From contig JALMGJ010000026.1 of the NCBI GenBank assembly GCA_023362775.1, positions 2,211,501-2,275,500 of the forward strand: DNA of 64,000 bases, given 5' to 3'. This DNA comes from Charina bottae (taxonomy: Eukaryota; Chordata; Lepidosauria; Squamata; Charinaidae). The notes under the pieces were generated by a model, which made no database searches, had not been told where the DNA came from, and saw nothing but the letters and a program-made list of their open reading frames with translations. Below, in pieces: positions 48,801 to 59,559 of this stretch. Position 1 is the first letter of the stretch. The number at the start of each line of letters is the position of its first letter. A program made the position numbers and the translations under genes.

Positions 48801-48850
48801 AGCCTCCTTGCCTAACTGGTTAAGCCAGAGATGACCCCAAAACAAACAGG
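45829..48850. other. First-intron stretch without recognised gene
   Basis: Mostly unique. Contains G-runs at 47,278-47,287 and 47,437-47,446. Overlapping open frames on both strands at 46.2-46.8 kb have no family motif. Confidence 0.55.
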
Positions 48851-48858
48851 ACAAGCAG

Positions 48859-48986
48859 CTTTCCTTCCTTCCTTCCTTCCTTCCTTCCTTCCTTCCTTCC
48901 TTCCTTCCTTCCTTCCTTCCTTCCTTCCTTCCTTCCCTATTTCTCTCCCCTCCCCCTCCCCCCCTCCCTTCCTTCCTTCCTTCCTT
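48859..48986. repeat. (TTCC)n microsatellite
   Basis: About 19 uninterrupted TTCC units, then C/T-rich sequence and a further short TTCC run. Confidence 0.95.
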
Positions 48987-48989
48987 CTT

Positions 48990-49249
48990 GGAAAGGTCAA
49001 CTCATCTCTAGCCACAGGGTCACCTTCAGGGAAAGCCACCCTCTCCTTTCTCCCTCCCCACTCCCAGCAAAATATCTGGCCATCTACCATGTGCAATTAC
49101 ATCCAATTAATCCTCAAAAGGGCCTCTGTCTCCAATTATTGCTGGAGTTAAAGAAAACATAAGCCCTTTTAAAAGTACAGCAGAGGATGCTTTTATGGCT
49201 GCAATTCATTCACTGCTCCCTGGAGAGAAGCAGGGGTTTTAGAGGGTTG
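48990..49249. other. First-intron stretch without recognised feature
   Basis: Unique-looking sequence. Confidence 0.5.
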
Positions 49250-49314
49250 TGGCTGGGGAATTCTGGGAGTTGAAGTCCACACATCTTAAAGTTCCCAAGG
49301 TTGAGAAACGCTGC
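49250..49314. mobile_element. Half of a palindromic hAT-like MITE
   Basis: Only the right arm (GGCTGGGGAATTCTGGGAGT to GGTTGAGAAACGCTG) remains. Confidence 0.75.
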
Positions 49315-49930
49315 TCTGGAGACACCCAGGTTGCACAAAACTATTATTTTGTTAGTCCAACTTTCACCTGCATGGATTTTCTTTTCCGTCTGAAACTCCC
49401 AGGCAAAATAGTTAAGCGCAGAACTGGTTGGTTTCGACAGAGAATGATGGCAAAAGCCGAATGTGGGAACAGTCAAGATTTTTTTCCTGCCTGAACAGGT
49501 TTATTTGGGAGGATTTAGAGCCAGAAATTCTGGAATCACTTCTGAGACTGCCACGCAGGAGGCACTGCGAAGCACAGAGGAATTGCTACCCCCTCTCAGG
49601 CGCTCTCCAAACAGACCAGAATTTCGACTCCCAGATTCCCAGGCGTGAACCCAACCCACATGGAGGGCAGATTTGGGAAGAGTGCCTTAACTGCCAAGCA
49701 AAAGTTCTGTTTTCGCAGGAGCTGGAGACGGCACACCCCCAAAGGCTAAATCTCACTTCACTTCTATTGGAAGGTGACAAACATCACTGATCTTAATCCA
49801 CCCTCGTGGTTCCAGTCCGCACTTCCTGTCCCAGGAAAACATTGGACCATTTGGCTATGATTTCCGGACCACACTATATGCCCCCCCTTGTAGTTTACCT
49901 GACCCTAGTACAGTTTCCCAATTACCCTTC
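49315..49930. other. First-intron stretch without recognised feature
   Basis: No exon or repeat identified. Confidence 0.5.
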
Positions 49931-50330
49931 TGCATGGATTGATGCTTTCGAACTGTGGTGCTGGAGAAGACTCTTGAGAGTCCCTTGGACTGCAAGGAGG
50001 TCAAACCAGTCAATCCTAAAGGAAATCAGCCCTGACTGCTCATTGGAAGGACAGATACTGAAGCTGAAGCTCAAATACTTTGTCCACCTAATGCGAAGAG
50101 AGGACTTGCTGGAAAAGACCCTGATGCTGGGAAAGACTGAAGGCAAAAGGAAAAGGGGATGGCAGAGGATGAGATGGTTAGATAGCATCACCGATGCAAT
50201 GAACATGAACTTGAGCAAACTCGGGGAGACAGTGGAGGACAGGAAGGCCTGGCGTGCTATGGTCCATGGGGTCACGAAGAGAAGAGTCGGACAGACTTAA
50301 CGACTGAACAACAACAACAACAAAATAGAT
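49931..50330 (+). mobile_element. BovB LINE, short 3' end
   Basis: Starts at IDAFELWCWRRLLRVPWTAR and runs through KALMLGKTEGK-like, MRWLDSITDAMNMNLSKLGE and VHGVTK segments to a CGACTGAACAACAACAACAA tail. It is more truncated than the 19 kb copy and belongs to the same subfamily. Confidence 0.92.
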
Positions 50331-50412
50331 TGAAAAGTATAGGTGCCTTGTTTGCTTGAAGGAAAAGGGGCCCCACTGTAGCCATGAGCCATAAAGAAGG
50401 GAGATAAGAAAT

Positions 50413-50965
50413 GTTGCTTTTTGCTAACAGGAATGGAATGTGTTAATGAGGTGAGCCTTCGCAAAGAAAAGTCCCAGTGAAGAACAGGATGGCCCCAAGG
50501 TCTTCTGACTTTCTTGAAAGAAGATAAGCTAGAAAACAGGAGAGGAGGAGATTGAATGATCAAAGCACGGACACGGGAATGCCAAGGGGGGGGGGGAATG
50601 AGAAATGCACAGGAGTTAACACAGGAAGGGGGGGGAGGAAGGAGGTGATAATAAGACTTAGAGTGACTACCTGTGAATTATGCAACTGGATACTGGGCTG
50701 ATAATGTGTAAATCTCTTTGTTCTGTACCCTATATAAAGCCTTGTAAATTTCCAAAGAGCCTACCTCTGCTAAGCCCAGGTTGCCTATAGAGAGGTGGCC
50801 CACCCAGCTTCCTTGCTTGGCCAAATAAAGAGCTGATTTCTTATCTTGAAACCTCCGTCTGAGTCTCTGTTTGGTGTCCTGGGATCTCAGATCTTCCAGG
50901 AATTAGGGGTTGGCCATACAACACCAAAATTCTGCAGTCTTGGGGCTACGGAATCTGAGGGTTTT
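50413..50965 (+). mobile_element. LTR-like segment, probably a solitary retroviral LTR
   Basis: TATATAAAGCC (about 50,731) is followed 93 bp later by AATAAAG (50,824-50,830), then CTTGAAACCTCCGTCTGAGT, giving the U3-R-U5 order of a gammaretrovirus-like LTR. No gag, pol or env reading frame is nearby. Both ends are guesses and I could not find a target duplication. Confidence 0.45.
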
Positions 50966-51911
50966 CTTCCTCACGTGCACACACATGTACACAACCAGCT
51001 TTGCGCACCGCTCACCACACTGGAGGGGGAATTCGATTTTAAGAAAAATGAGCTGGATCGTGCAAGAGCCAAGTCACCCTGCAACCGGTTCGCCCACCCA
51101 CAGGCTCTCCTCTTTTCTCCTTGTTTGAGAGACAAAAATCTTGCTCGCTGCCTCGGGAGCACAGGCACAGGCACCCCACACACACACACAACTGCGCAAG
51201 CCTCCGGGCACAAGCCGGCTATCTGAGAACTTGACCAGACCTATCCCGATGCCTTTGTTGCAAAAACCTGCCCCGGCTTGTTACTGACTGAAAGGGTGGC
51301 ATTTTCTTTGCAGCAGGAAGAAGAATTCAAATCGATGTGTGTCTCTCTTCCTTCACACCCACTTATGATGGGGAGGTAGGGTTATCAGGCTAAGAGGCTC
51401 AGCTAGTTATTCCCCACCTCAAGCAACCCGGGTTCCAGCACACCCTGCCAAATTCTCACCATCCTGCCCCCAAACACAGCCGTCTTTCCCCCCTCCCTTG
51501 TCCCATGGGTCTTCCCATCTTTGCAGAAGTTTTCCAAGATCCTCCCCTCTCATCTGGACCCTGCTGGAGGCATCTTCTCCTGGGCCTCCATATTTGGGCA
51601 AAAATCTTTCTCAAAGAAACCTTGCCAAATCTGAAGCCTTTCTGGTGTCATCCCCCCATCCTTGAAGATCACTGAAGCACAAATATAAAGGTGTTTTGTT
51701 TTGTTTTTTAAAAAAGGACAGAGACAAAAAGGGAGGCAGAGATTTTAAAAGTACCTTCTTCTTACAAAAGGAGAACCAGGCCCATTCAAACAAACTTGGA
51801 ATATGCGAGAGAGGGGTCTGGCACTGCCCTTGTTTTCAGGTTGGCATCTGCAGGTCAGCCCTTCGAGGTAGGCCAGGTCAGGAAATGGACGCCCCCAAGA
51901 GCTACTGGAAC
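50966..51911. other. First-intron stretch without recognised feature
   Basis: A short (CA)n lies at 51,177-51,190. No exon recognised. Confidence 0.5.
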
Positions 51912-52201
51912 TCTAGGTAAAGGTTCCCCCTGCACATTTGTGCAGACGTGTCCGACTCTAGGGGCCGGTGCTCATCTCCGTTTGTTAGCCGAAGAGCCAG
52001 CGTTGTCCGAAGACGCTTCCGCGGTCATGTGGCCGGCACGACGCGCGCGGAACGCTGTTACCTACCCACCGAAGTGGTCCCTATTCATCTACTTGCATTT
52101 GCATGCTTTCGAATTGCTAGGTTGGCAAGAGCTGGGGTGAGTGCGGGAGCTCCCTCCGCACGCAGGGCTAGGGATTCGAACCTCCAAACTTGCAATCTTC
52201 T
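51912..52201 (-). mobile_element. Sauria-type SINE, head truncated
   Basis: Reverse complement of the Sauria body, from GGTAAAGGTTCCCCCTGCAC to the B-box region GGATTCGAACCTCC; the outer part of the tRNA-like head is missing. Confidence 0.9.
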
Positions 52202-52814
52202 GGAACTCCACATTATCGTTAAAGGGTATAATAACTGACTCTTGAAGAAAGCCTGACAGAGATTCTCTCCGACTTTTTTTTAATGAAAGAATCAAGGTCG
52301 GGCAATCTTTAGTTTTTTCCTCACTCCCTCCTCCTTCCACGGCTAATCTGGGGTTCGCCTAATGGCTGCTGAATTCTTTCCCCAAGGCCATCTCCATACT
52401 TCCCTATCCTATAGGTAAAAAAACAAGATAGCAGAATGGTGCCTCCAGGATCAGAGGCAGTCTATCTTGGATAGCAAGAGCGCATTTGGCTTACTTGTCT
52501 ATGGTTTAACATGTTGCAGAAACCCACTTGCTTTATGATTTAGTGCCTTGTGCAACCCAGAACATAGTAAATTCAGCTACCAAGTTAAATCTCAAGTTTT
52601 CAAAAAGGTTGCTGATTTTGCCTTGGCTATTAAGGACAAGCTTAGGGCCGTTTCGGAGTTCTCTTCAGATCTCAGCACTGTTTGATTGAGCCCCACAGAT
52701 ATGGAGGGTGCTAGAAAAATAATATTTTAAAAATAAAGTTGCCATTGTTTGTCCCAATCTCACTCGCTCGACCGTCAAGGGTAGCCCACGTGGCATGCGT
52801 GGCAACTGTCAAGC

Positions 52815-52815
<1 letters not shown>
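52202..52815. other. First-intron stretch without recognised feature
   Basis: No repeat or exon that I can name. Confidence 0.5.

Positions 52816-52858
<43 letters not shown>
52816..52858. repeat. (AAT)n microsatellite
   Basis: About 13 AAT units directly before a SINE head. Confidence 0.95.
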
Positions 52859-52859
<1 letters not shown>

Positions 52860-52863
52860 CAAC

Positions 52864-53339
52864 AGGGACGCGGTGGCTCAACAGGTTAAACTGCTGAGCT
52901 GTAGGCTGCAGATCAAAAGGTCTGCAGTTCGAACCCCGCAGAACGAGGTGAGCTCTCGTTGCTAGTCCCAGCTCCTGTCAACCCAACAGTTCGAAAGCTT
53001 TGCAAGTAGATAAATGGGTACCACCTTAAGTGGGCTAATTTGCTGGCGTCCTGTCGGGAAGTCGGCACCACCGGAGGAAAGGACCGGAGGAAGATTGAAT
53101 GGCGGCGGTGACGACGGACCCGGATGCAACAGCTACAGGACGTCAGCAGCCGGCTCAAGGCATCCTGGGAATTGTAGTCCAGAGCCTGAAAGAGTTGGTT
53201 CCCTTACCCCCTCCCCTCACGCACGGTTAAAAATGGTGAATTGTATAACTAATGTATATATGCTTGTAAGCCGCCTAGAGTCCTCCATTAGGGAGGGGAT
53301 AGGCGGGGTATAAATATCACAATAAATAAATAAATAATA
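52864..53339 (+). mobile_element. tRNA-headed SINE with LINE-type tail
   Basis: The head has an A box (TGGCTCAACAGG) and a B box (AGTTCGAACCC). The body shares CCAGCTCCTGTCAACCCAAC with Sauria SINEs, then diverges. The tail GTAAGCCGCCTAGAGTCC, GGGGATAGGCGGGGTATAAA and (AAAT)n is that of a CR1/L2-clade LINE. Confidence 0.75.
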
Positions 53340-53389
53340 ATGTCCCAATAATATCAGATGCCAGCAAGTTGTACCCATTCACCCTACAG

Positions 53390-53494
53390 CAGGGTTTCTC
53401 AGCCTTGGCAACTTTAAGATGTGTGGACTTCAACTCGACTTGAAGTCGACTTGAAGTCCACACGTCTTAAAGTTGCTAAGGTTGAGAAACACTG
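53390..53494. mobile_element. Palindromic hAT-like MITE, rearranged centre
   Basis: CAGGGTTTCTCAGCC to GGTTGAGAAACACTG. The centre lacks the usual AATTCCCCAGCC part and has a duplicated GACTTGAAGTC. Confidence 0.8.
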
Positions 53495-53950
53495 GCCTAG
53501 ATGCAAGAGAAGAATACAATCCTGTTTTTTCACCATATTTGATCCAACTGGGCACAGAATTCATCAAAACACCAACGTTGCATCTTGAGCCGTCTGCAAC
53601 TTTTCCTTCCGCCTGGCTTTATTTATTTATTCATTTATTCATTTGCAATTAACAAGGGCCACAAACCGGCCTCCTAGTTTGTAACCGAGATCGGAGATTT
53701 TCAGGAAACTGAAAGGCTGGCTCCCATTTCTGCCTTCCCACAGCGTTGATCTAAAACCGAAGAAGTTTCATAACCTTCCCCGGAGTCACGTCCATATAAA
53801 GAGCATGTTTTAGGTCCGAACAAGGAGATTTGTGTTCACACATTCCAAAGGGTTCTGTTTTACTGGGGAAGTATTGAGATCCAAATTTTGCAGGACCAAT
53901 GACTGCGGGAGAACGGGCATTTATTTTTTAACCCTGCATCACATCTGAAC
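53495..53950. other. First-intron stretch without recognised feature
   Basis: Unique-looking sequence. Confidence 0.5.
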
Positions 53951-53958
53951 CTCTAACC

Positions 53959-54216
53959 CTGGGCTTTCCAAAGTTTTCCCGCGGCGACACACCAACCGCC
54001 GTTGGTGTGTCGCCGCGGGAAAACCCGGAAGTGCCGCTATTGCGGCAGCGCGCAAAAACCCGGAAGCGCTGCTGCCGCTTTCGAGTTTTGCGCGTCGCCG
54101 CAGGAAAACCCAGAAGCGGTGATGATGATGATCAGCGCTTCCGGTTGTGCAGCGACACACCAGACTGTGTGTGGCAACACAGTTTTGTGTCACGACACAC
54201 AGTTTGGAAAGCTCTG
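53959..54216. mobile_element. hAT element with 8 bp target duplication
   Basis: Ends CTGGGCTTTCCAAAG and CAGTTTGGAAAGCTCTG, flanked by the perfect repeat CTCTAACC (53,951-53,958; 54,217-54,224). The left part contains a GC-rich hairpin (GGCGACACACCAAC / GTTGGTGTGTCGCC). Confidence 0.9.
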
Positions 54217-54224
54217 CTCTAACC

Positions 54225-54929
54225 AGAGCAAGGTTGGGGGGGGGGGGGGGGAGATTCTCATCACAGCCACAGCTGTATTTTTGGGAAGGGGACAGGTAGA
54301 GCAAAGGCAGCAAAGACTATGAACCAGGAATGTTGCAACCTCTAAAGTTTCGAATAGAGGTTCCTATCCTGACAAAGATAGACACCCACGGCTTTCTGCA
54401 TTCCACTCCATACCCTCCTCTGAGAAACGGTAATAATTCTGCACACTATTGGGCGGGGCAGAAGGAACAGGTTAGGCTAGTTATGGGGGAGGGCAAGCAA
54501 ATTATGCACTCCGAGGATGCTCCGCCAATAGGAAATCTTATCTAAGCCTGAGATTTCACTAGGCATTTCCCCCAAAGAGTTCCCAACCTACAGGAGGAAC
54601 CATAAGGACTAGGAACTTGCTAAGTTAAAAATAAATACAGAAACCAAATTTCTTCTTTTTTTTTCCTTTGCAGGCAGAATCATATTGTTCTTATTGGCAT
54701 ATTTATACAGAATGCACTCAGGGCCTAATATGCATTTGAAAGTTAAATCAATGTCTGGGGTGTACCATTTCAGATTGGGGGTGGGCAGTTTGTTTTACCA
54801 GCTGCTTTTGGCACAAATGCTCCTCACTGCCTCAGTCTGCACCTAATGAGTTTCATTAGCTGAGTTTCATACAGTTTCTCCCTCCGTTCACTCACCCCTC
54901 CATGTTCTTTGCCACCATTAATGGCCTCT
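54225..54929. other. First-intron stretch without recognised feature
   Basis: A G16 run is at 54,236-54,251. No exon or repeat identified. Confidence 0.5.
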
Positions 54930-55085
54930 TGCAGCTCAGGAAGTTCCTGTACTTATCCAGCCTTGTCTGGGTTGGCCTGGATGGGAGACCACTAGGAAAT
55001 CTCAGGAGAGAAGGCAAGACTGGGCAGTTGAAAAAGTATCCGAGCAGGCTGCAGTGACAACCCACCTCCATCGCGTTACCAAGGA
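54930..55085 (+). mobile_element. 5S rRNA-derived SINE fragment
   Basis: TTGGCCTGGATGGGAGACCA, then CTAGGAAAT, is the 3' half of a 5S rRNA sequence; CAACCCACCTCC follows as in 5S-derived (SINE3-type) repeats. The 5' half is degraded, so it is not a 5S gene. Confidence 0.55.
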
Positions 55086-58000
55086 AACTGCAGGATGTGC
55101 CCATGTAGTCCCAAGAATCAGCTCACCTCAAAGCAATATTTATCTGATGTTCCTCCTAAGTGTTGAATTTTGGACTGTAAGCTCCTTCAGGCAGACACTC
55201 TGCAAAGCAGCGTGCATGGTTGAGAAGAAAGGTAATATATTATGAATGGCAATAATAATTCAAACCCATCCCAGTTTGTACAATAAAAATAATACTTATT
55301 ATGCACAGAATAGAAAAATAGCATATTGGGGAGAAAAACTGGAACGCTCTTCCCTGAACTGCTAGCTTTCTACATGCAGAGGATAATCCAGGGGTGCACT
55401 TATTTGGTTTAGATGAAAAGGCACGCTGTCCTTGGCTTTACCCTTTCCCACATATGACCGAGGCAAAGAAAAGCCATTGGGTTTCAAAGCTTAATGTCCT
55501 CAGGAAACAAGAAAAGTTGTTTTCTTTTGTCACCCTTGGTAGGCACATTAAAAAAGAAAAGAACAGAAGGAAGGAGGATCATGTAGGGCATAATTCTTTA
55601 CACACCTTTAGCAGATTTGTGAAGTTTCCAGAAATGCAAAAAGAAGATTGCTTTCTTTGTAAGAAAAAAGGAATTGTAGTGGGGGTGGTGAGGGAAAAGA
55701 TGCCATTTTCAAAAGGGTAAAGTGGAGCAGCAAATTCAGAATTCAGCAGTCTGAGAATCCTCGATTCTTCTTTGTCTGTTTGTTTTCATCAAGTTTCTAG
55801 TCCTTATGGTTACAAAGACACGCTTGCAGCCATAACGATGCAAACATATCCTTTTATTTCAGCCTAGAAAAGGGTGTTAAGTGAGATTCTTTGTGTCTAG
55901 GGGGTCTGGGCGGCATTCCATCAAAGCCAGGAGAATCGGAATAATGCCAAAACTTTTAAAAAGAAAAGAAAATTTGAGTATAACTTTCACAGATCCCAGA
56001 ATGGGACATGAAAATGATTTCTCACCAACGTTCTGGATGCCCTGAAAACAGGACACCACCACCACCACCATTACTATAAGTATTTTTTAAAAAAAAAAAA
56101 AAACTGGCAGTTTTTCCTCCAAAGCAACATCCAAAAAAAAATCTTGGACAAGGCGGCTCATGGAAATCAGCAGTTTTGCAACGTTTTCAGCATCTGGTCT
56201 TGGCCTCACGTGGGTCCACCTCGTGCTTCCCGCCTTGGGAAGATGGACACAGGAGTCAAAGTCCCGGAACATCTTCTCCCAAAGTCCCAGCTGTGTCTTC
56301 GCCACCAGACCCCAAATCCAGACCTTTGGGGCTCCCACCACTGATGCCCACTACCCTTTCAGACAGGGACACCGGGAAAGCATCACGTTGGAAGGGAAGA
56401 CTCGATTTCACCACCACAGAAGCCATCTCCCATAAGGTGCACCAGCAGAGTGAAATCGTTGTGCCCCATGTTTTTGAAAAAGATGCCAGCGCAAGGAGCC
56501 TCGTTTGACTGCAAACTAATGTAACCTCAGTGTCTTCTTTTTCTGATTGTGCCCTCGGCAAACCCTCCCAGCAGAAACGGAGCAACAGCTGAAAGGCAAA
56601 TTAACACAGCATACTTTGAGGAGCAGGGCAGGGCAAGGAGGACAGAACCAGAAACCTGGCTGGATAAAAAAAAACCCAAACCCAGACAGAGCACTGCAGA
56701 TTTTGCCAGCTGGGAAGTGGGGGGAAATGCACACAGCTTCCCCCCCCCCCACGACAAATGGAGCAGAGTGGAGGGAGAGAAAAAATATTCCAGAGAAATG
56801 CCCAAGAAACAAAATGCATGCACAAACACGCAAAAAAAAAAACCCACAAGGAAAAAACGAATATAGAGGAGAAAACAGGCCTTTAAAATGCGCAAGAAAA
56901 ATGTCAAACTGGGGAGAGAGAAAATTAAGCGCAAGAGCAAAAGGGGAAGAAATCTAGCAAGGACAAAGGAAGCAGCCAGGACTTTATCTGGGCAAATTTT
57001 GGCCCTGCTGCCTGCCCCCCCGTTTTTGGACCAGCCCTTTCAAAAAACTCAGCAAGCCAGGTTGGCATCTAGTATGCCTTCGCAGCAAAAATAATTTTAA
57101 AATCACAGTGCATGGAAAAGCAGCCGGTAAGGTTCCTGCTTCGCGATTTCTCTCACATGCTAGCTTTCTGCCTGCAGTGGCTTGAATGCATGGAGACCCA
57201 CGCTCTTGAGCCCCGGGCGGTAGCTTGCAGAAACCGACACATCAGAGGCCCTGTTGAAGCTGAAAACCTTCTGCTTTCTGCCCTCTCCTTTGCCAATTTC
57301 AGGCAACTCTCTGCCATCGGCTCAGGTCAAAACCCAGGGTCAGGCCTTCTGGCGCCAACCGTGGATGAAGCCTCGTTTCATTCCGTTCTCTCCCAGACAC
57401 AGCAAGACCGACTGAAAAGAACGGGGCCCAGGAACAGGCCAAAGGCGACTGCCTGCCCATCCCGTCCAAGCCCCGTTTCAGAAGCAGCCATTCCGACGGA
57501 GCGGAAAGCCGAAAACCTGGCAACGTCTGCGCCAGCCAGCCCAGGCGGCCTGCCACGGGGGAGCAAAATGCAAGACTTAATGTGCGGTGTTCAAAACATT
57601 CAAACAAGCTTTTGTGGCCATCAGCAGAAAGCAGCGAGGGAGCTGGGCCCGAAGAGAGCGTGACGCGGCTTCCAGCCAGCAGCAGGAAACTGGGCAAGGG
57701 TGGAGACCAGAGTGACAGAACCAGTATCTTCCAGTCCGCCCCACCTGAAAGAGGGCTACGTGGAATTCTTCCCTCCCCTGCACCAGCCCCGGACAGGAAA
57801 CGCAGAACAGACTGCGCCATTCAGGGAGGGGGCCAGGAAGCACAACCACCTTGCAGGGTGGGGAAGGATCCGAGTCTGCTCCTACCAATCTGGACTCCAG
57901 CTCCCCTAATCCCCAGCCAGCTGCCCCGCTGGCCGAGGAGCAGAGGACTCCAGATTTGGAAATCCTTCTAATCCGCTCTCTGCTGCTGCTGCTGTAAAAT

Positions 58001-58440
58001 TTGGGGGATCCTTGTCCGATTTTCAAGAGGGCAACAGAACGCCCCACCCTCATAGATCCAATCCCGTTCCAAAAAAGTCACCCCCTTTTCTCAGACGTCT
58101 TAGCAAGCAAAAGCCACCCGCCCTGCAGGGTAGGCCACTCTAGTGAAAAATTATCTTACGGCCTTGGAGAGCAGACAAAAACCCGCACGGCCCATCCCGT
58201 TCCTGAACTGGAGATGACCCACAGATGGGAAGAGGAGAAAAACGTGCCTCAAATCCACTCCAGTGAAAACAAGGCAATGCTTTGGCAAGGTTTGCGCGAC
58301 ACGCTAATCTAGGCTAAAGCAAGTACCTTGTCCCTAGTTCAGCATGTTGTCGGAATCCAGAGATTCTGTTGAGACGGAACAGGACGGAACAGTTTTAACA
58401 GTGCGTAATCTGTGAGCCCAGCCGTTGCATTTTGTTAATT
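55086..58440. other. First-intron stretch without recognised gene
   Basis: GC content rises from about 56 kb rightwards. Overlapping open frames on both strands at 56.1-57.9 kb have no recognisable family. No splice-supported exon could be assigned. Confidence 0.55.
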
Positions 58441-58454
58441 TGGGTTCAGAAGAG

Positions 58455-58559
58455 TGCGTGAACTTCAACTCCCAGAATTCCCCAGCCAGCATGGCTGGCT
58501 GGGGAATTCTGGGAGTTGAAGTCCACGCATCTTACAGTTGCTGAGGTTGAGAAACACTG
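58455..58559. mobile_element. Palindromic hAT-like MITE
   Basis: GTGAACTTCAACTCCCAGAA to GGTTGAGAAACACTG; the outermost left arm is diverged. Confidence 0.82.
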
Positions 58560-58568
58560 TCCCAAACA

Positions 58569-58726
58569 TGTCTATGAAGGTTCTCAGTCATCCAGGTGGA
58601 ATTGTCTGTAGCTTGAATCATGTCAACTGGATTTCTATTTTCTCAGTGGAAACGTTTCGCTTGGATAAGGAGCGAAACGTTTCCACTGAGAAAATAGAAA
58701 TCCAGTTGACATGATTCAAGCTACAG
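58569..58726. mobile_element. Foldback retroelement, internally deleted
   Basis: Same family as 43.85-44.24 kb, with a 13 bp duplication ACTGTCCCAAACA (58,556-58,568; 58,727-58,739). The deletion has removed CTGAAGA and half of the hairpin, so the hammerhead-like core is gone. Confidence 0.78.
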
Positions 58727-58739
58727 ACTGTCCCAAACA

Positions 58740-59342
58740 GTGCCACAAAACCCGTGGGCTTCCTCACGTGCTTCAGGCCCCCCTTTGGGGATCAGAGAAA
58801 CCCTGTCCTGTTCAGAAGACCATCATCACGCATCTCCCCTAACCAGGGAAGGAAGCGTGCTCACACAGCACATCCGAACAACGACCCCTGTTTACAATCC
58901 CTTTTGCTTCCAAAGCCTCCATCCCAGCAGGTCTACTCCTTTAACTGAAAAGAAAAAAATATATAGGGAGTGCACATCAAGTGGCAGTGAGTTCCACAGC
59001 CTAATTTTGCACCGAATGTAGGTGCTTTGCTCCCGACAACACCACAGCCTCACTAGGCAATCACAGCCCTGCAAATAAAGACTTCCCGTTGGTTGGGTTC
59101 ACACAGCACACGAAGCTGAAGCAGGATCCAGGGGTTTGTGGTTCAGGATGTTGTGAGAACGCAGCCCTTGTTCTAGCCTGCTGCAGGAACCGGAATCAAC
59201 TCTTAAGCCGGAATCAACTCTTAAGCCTGAACGTGGACTATTTGGGCCGAAAAGGTTTTGATTTGTGTAGCTCTTCTTTTCAGTACTTCTTTTGAATACT
59301 TTAATAGAGTCGCTTGCGAGGTGGGCGGTGTAGAAATATGAG
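58740..59342. other. First-intron stretch without recognised feature
   Basis: A 19 bp tandem duplication (CCGGAATCAACTCTTAAG) lies at 59,190-59,227. A LINE-like GAGGTGGGCGGTGTAGAAAT tail begins at 59,318. Confidence 0.5.
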
Positions 59343-59410
59343 AAATTAAATAAAATAAATAAATAAATAAATAAATATAAATATAAATAAACAAATAAAT
59401 AAATATAAAC
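59343..59410. repeat. (AAAT)n microsatellite
   Basis: AAATAAAT repeats at the end of a LINE-like tail. Confidence 0.9.
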
Positions 59411-59559
59411 ACAGCCACTGTGTCCTGGTAACTCAGGTGTGCAATCCCAGCCTTTTTCAGAGGCTCTGTTTCTTTGATTCCTTGTTCCTTCCATGCTGCC
59501 AGCCTGAAATTTTGGCCCTGCACCCCTGGTTTGGCTAAACGGGGTTTCGGGAGTTGTGT

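Noticed and set aside
48831..49151. Open frames with LPSF and EGRK repeats
   Set aside because: Direct translation of the (TTCC)n microsatellite.
54930..55085. 5S rRNA gene
   Set aside because: Only the 3' half of the 5S sequence is recognisable and it is diverged; a SINE fragment is more likely.
57112..57663. Open frame of 183 codons on the plus strand
   Set aside because: No family motif and long open frames in other phases overlap it; GC-rich sequence lacks stops by chance.
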